This document shows, piece by piece, positions 59,950 through 64,000 of a stretch of DNA of 64,000 nucleotides (within the stretch, counting starts at the first letter, position 1; each line of letters starts with the position of its first letter). The position numbers and the translations under genes were made by a program. The DNA is from Casuarina equisetifolia (Eukaryota > Streptophyta > Magnoliopsida > Fagales > Casuarinaceae): positions 29,037,745-29,101,744 of the forward strand of contig CM052357.1 in assembly GCA_028551475.1 (NCBI GenBank), read 5' to 3'. Below the pieces are notes generated by a model. The model was not told where the DNA came from. It saw nothing but the letters and a program-made list of their open reading frames with translations, and ran no database searches.

Positions 59950-62900
59950 CTTGTCTTCACAAAATCAATGGAGATAAATATATATATTTTTTCTTCTAGA
60001 AAATGTCTCTTCGAGGGTGATAGAGGCCTGATAAACCCTTCTCCGTTATATGGTGTTAGAAATGATTCAATTTCTTCCTTTCCATTTAATCATGTCAAGA
60101 AAGTTATGATATTGGACAGTTTTAATATATTCCGTGGTCTTGAACTTGGAAAAGTTGAAAGATCTGATTTATGAGTGATGGAGAAAACTTAATTCGCATA
60201 TCCCCAAACTCATAACTCCTAAGGTTCATTAGCCGATTTGTTAAAATATTTACCAACGGTTTTGAAGACTATGGAATATAATGTGGAAAGAAATCTTCAA
60301 TACAAAAAGTATTTTGTCTCTTGGATAACCAGTTTAGTTGGATGGAAAGTTTGAGAAAAATTCTTCCAACATCACTAGATTTGGGGTTAAAGCTAACCAA
60401 GGGGAAGAATTTAAAGGCCCTTGTTTTTAACAATTCATTCGATGAGGCTAAAAAATAAATTAGAAAAAAATTATTGGGCAGAGTCTCCATATGCTGTCAA
60501 ATACCTTAAAAATAATTATTAAGAGATGAGTATTCCTTGACTATTGTTGATATAATATAATCACTAATATATACAAATGATCAAAAACATTAAAGCTTCT
60601 CTCTCTGCTTTTCTGCTCAACCAATGGTTGGTAAGATCAACCTAATGCAGACATAATCTCATGTATTTTCTCTATGTCTTCATCCCCATTCTTCCTCATT
60701 TAAAAAAAAAATTGATTAATTCCGCATGATCAATACTTTATTGTTTAATCTCTCCTTCGACGCCGCATTTGTGGACGCTAATATGTTTTCAACAGTTTCC
60801 ACAAGGCTCTATGCAGATGTCATGGTTGAGGTCGGCTGTTCACCATCTGCAATCAAACTCGGAAGATCGATGTGTGAACACAAAGTCATCCTAATCTAAT
60901 TTGCTCAGCTTGACTTAGCCCTAGACCTTGACTTGTTGACCGTTTAGATTTCTCCGGTTCTCATCTCACAACGTTTGCCGACGTCCGGATATGTTTTCTA
61001 AGGATGGCTGAAAATTTTACATTTTAAGCACGATAGGAATTTTTCTACAAGTAAAATACTTCATATATAAAAGTTATCATACCAAGTAATTAGGGACACA
61101 CCTCTTCAATATCTTTTGACGGTCTCCAGATTTATACATTCAAAGTTCATTTTGTTTTTAAAAGTCATATTATTCTTCCATTCCAAATAATACAAACGAA
61201 AGTTGTGTTGCAAAATATTAAAAAAGGACTTAACTTGCTATATTTTAGATAAGTGGTTTTTAATAAAGAGAATTTCTTGAATAAAATTGAAATAATATAA
61301 AAAAATAAGTTGACCCAAACAACTTGGTCTAAAACAATGGCCACCATCTGACATGGCCGGCAACTTGAGTGGCCACAAAATATGTGGATGCCCAGTAAAG
61401 AAGAGGAAGCAAAGGAACAAAACGTGGGGGCCTGCCATATGAACTCGTGAAATGCTCGTGCTAATGTCAGTGCAGACTGCGCCGTGACCTGTTCAGGGGC
61501 ACGATGTGAAAATTTAGGCTGCCTGACAATATCAAAGTATGCTTTCCAAACAACCCCGTGGTTCTTCCATTAATTTGTCACAATCCCATGAAGTTTCGCA
61601 TGTAATTGTCAGCCACCTTCTTCCTTTTGTTTATAATATCCTGCGGCCATTAATTAAGTTGAAACTTTCTTCACCAGTCGGCGTCTCAATTTGTTCGTGG
61701 GATTGGCTGGACTCTCACAGCAGGCTGTTAACTATATCGATTTCTTAACATATAAGATTCAAATAGAGTAAATTCATTGAATCAAGCCACCTTCTTTTGT
61801 TTTTTGTCGAGCATGGACTCGGGGCAGGTCAATTTTATGTCTAAATCCGAGGGCCATCGTTTTCTTTAAAGTGGATTTAACTCGGTGAAGACTTTCTGCA
61901 TCCAAGAACAATATTAAAGTTACAAATTGTTCATAATGTTGCAACTGGGTATAAAGTTTTTGCACGAATTACGTGCACAACAAGGCGTTCTTAGCAATTT
62001 GAAGTAAAATCAACGGTTTTTGGTCTCAAAAGCACCATGATATGGTGTGAAATTGATACCATCTTTTGCTTTTGGTAAAGGAAAAGTATTATTATGTGAT
62101 CATCGCATGATTGTGTTAGCATTAGCCAATTATTGATACGGGACATGATACTTTTGTTTAAACATTCTTTTTTAAGTTTACAAGTGGTGGGGATTGATGG
62201 TGGAGGCTCATGTTACTGAATAGAAAAAGTGAAAAGTTGGATTCGTAGTTCAATGAACAGAATGATCACCCATTGTTGGGTACTAAAGAACTATCAAGCA
62301 CATGAAATGCCTACTTTTACTACTGTTTATTTAGAAAACTAATTGAATAACTTTGGGTATATTTGGACTTTTAAAGGCATCAAAACTGGTCTAACAAAGA
62401 ATTTGAAAGTTTTTAAAGGAGGTGTAATTGGACTGTGCACTCGTGTGCAACACAAGTTAACAGGTTGAGTACGGTTCACTTTTTTGTTTTCCCTTACGGG
62501 ACTAAGCTTTATGTGATCCGGGGTAGTCAATTATGAACAGATTTTGCTGTGATTTTAGAGGGTAGAAGCTACGAAGGTGCCAACCAACAGCGTACACGTT
62601 GTGCGTTTTCTACTTCTTACGGAATCCCAGGCAGGTCAAGTCCCAAGTCGTTCTTTAAAATACTCGGCAACATTGCCGTGTGGAATCCAAGAATCAATCT
62701 GCGCTCATGACGGCAGAGGCTTCCGTTAGTACACATTCGTCATCAAACTCTTCATGTCCTTGCCCTTGTCCTTGTTCTTGTTCTCAGACTTGTCAAACTT
62801 CCTCGGAGTCTCGGATTTGAATTTCGAGGATTTATTCTCCTTTTACAGCTGTTAAGAGCTCTTTGCTATCTTGAAAGGGTACTACAAAGAAAAATCTGGA

Positions 62901-64000
62901 CAATTCTGTGTACCAACCTCGGTCCCTCGAAGATGAAAACCGCGGGTCACTTTTGGTCCACTTTCTAGAATGAAAACTTAATGAAATTGCTAGAAAGTGC
63001 TTTATTTATTTATTTTTAAAACGGTTAATAAGGAAGAAAGAGAATTCAACTAATAAGAAGTATTCTAAGTTAAGAGATTAATAATATCGTATAATTACTA
63101 TTTAGCATACCCCTTGTTTTAAGTATGAGTTAATTTATTATCGATGAGATGGAATGATGAGTTAGAGACTACAAGAATTTATTTTGAGGGTTGTTAGAAA
63201 GTTAAAAGTTTAACCTAAAAATTAGTTTAATCAATTTCTAAGCATCATTTCTTTTTTATATAAGATTTTTATTCACAATGTTCTTTTGTATGTTAAACAT
63301 ATTTTTGACTCAAGATTGAATTGGATACAAAGGATGCTCTAGTACATTGACTATATTTAATGAGTTCAAAGTTAAATGGAAGTTGAAAGGGATTAGCTTA
63401 AGTTCTCATATTATATTAGAAATATGACTTATAGTCTAATTTAAAAGTTTGTTCATAAGTTTGAAGATAATTTTTACATTTAAGCATTACCCAACTATTG
63501 CTTTTTTGATGTGAAACTTTCATTTTCAACAAGGATATTGTACTTAAAGGTGAATGATATCATTTCATAAAGGATTTAACCTTCTTCATTAAATTTTAAA
63601 TGATATGCAATAATTATTATTAAAACTAAATAGTTTATTGTCAAATCCAAGGTTCACAAGGTTCACAAGCTTCCAACTCTCTTTGTCGTTTGCCCTCCCT
63701 TAAAAAACTCAAACAATAGCTAGATTCAGACAACAGATGCTATAGGAATTAACAAACCAATATGGATCGACTTCAACAGGCTTTCTTCAAAACCAACAAC
63801 CATCTTCCCTAGTATATGACCTTTCACCCAACCAAACATGTCCACTTAAGGCGAACACTCACCACTAGTCTCTGTCCTGCAGTGCAGAAAAAGAGAAAAG
63901 CAGACAAACCAACATGTGTTATAGTTGTTAACTCACAGAGCACTCAAACGAGCGCCACACAGATCAGGCATGTGGAGGACTTGAAATTTCTAAAGTCAAG
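59950..64000. other. Gene-poor right end, no gene seen
   Basis: Beyond the WRKY40-like promoter the sequence is AT-rich, with short overlapping frames in all directions. A 37-codon ATG frame at 62707-62820 has a Cys-Pro-Cys-Pro-Cys stretch but no support as a gene. I recognise no protein, RNA gene or intact transposon. Confidence 0.55.
60910..60941 (+). promoter_or_regulatory. Cluster of three W-boxes
   Basis: TTGACT at 60910, TTGACT at 60928 and TTGACC at 60936, all in the same orientation within 32 bases, about 1.5 kb before the ATG of the WRKY40-like gene. Three such sites in so short a stretch are unlikely by chance, though the distance from the gene leaves function uncertain. Confidence 0.5.

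Noticed and set aside
1..64000. CRISPR arrays, operons, tRNA or rRNA genes, viral insertions
   Set aside because: No regularly spaced repeats, no tRNA-length cloverleaf with intact boxes and acceptor stem, no rRNA-like segment, and no viral protein were seen.

Overview
The window is nuclear DNA of a flowering plant, most likely a eudicot. It is AT-rich, its genes are split by many GT-AG introns, and every recognisable protein belongs to a plant family (Pol IV/V subunit, POLAR, WRKY group IIa, class II formin). I cannot name the species. Nothing looks bacterial, viral or organellar, and I found no tRNA, rRNA or CRISPR array.

Layout from left to right: (1) the last exon of a PLD3/4-like phospholipase D gene runs in from the left edge (+, 3-224). 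(2) A complete 14-exon mitochondrial 3-hydroxyisobutyryl-CoA hydrolase-like gene (+, 1435-8247, 408 aa). (3) Converging on it, NRPD2, the second-largest subunit shared by RNA polymerases IV and V (-, 17462 to 9143, 7 coding exons, 1197 aa), with a likely 5'UTR intron. (4) Cytosolic-type chorismate mutase 2 (-, 21404 to 19692, 5 exons, 260 aa). (5) A POLAR-like stomatal-lineage polarity protein (-, 26425 to 23542, 3 exons, 368 aa). (6) An AT-rich gap. (7) A 17-exon class II formin of the FH13 type (+, 29876-46444, 1343 aa), whose intron 6 holds a decayed antisense LINE. (8) Two group IIa WRKY factors in the same orientation, about 7.8 kb apart: a 298-aa protein (-, 49613 to 48043) and a 305-aa WRKY40-like protein (-, 59382 to 57438). 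(9) A gene-poor right end (59.4-64 kb).

For all seven complete genes I joined exons by hand using splice sites, reading frame and family similarity. Each gave an uninterrupted frame of plausible family length. UTR limits are inferred only.

The most interesting part is the WRKY interval. A block of about 0.65-1 kb lies there twice in direct orientation (50.56-51.22 kb and 52.14-53.15 kb). Both copies keep a pair of W-box elements 35 bp apart and a 17-bp inverted repeat. A 521-bp solo LTR (perfect 8-bp terminal inverted repeats, near-perfect 5-bp target duplication) sits at the end of the first copy. More W-boxes, including a 12-bp inverted pair and a cluster of three within 32 bp, lie upstream of the two WRKY genes, consistent with the auto- and cross-regulation known for this family. 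The genes otherwise form no pathway or operon; they are ordinary independent plant genes.
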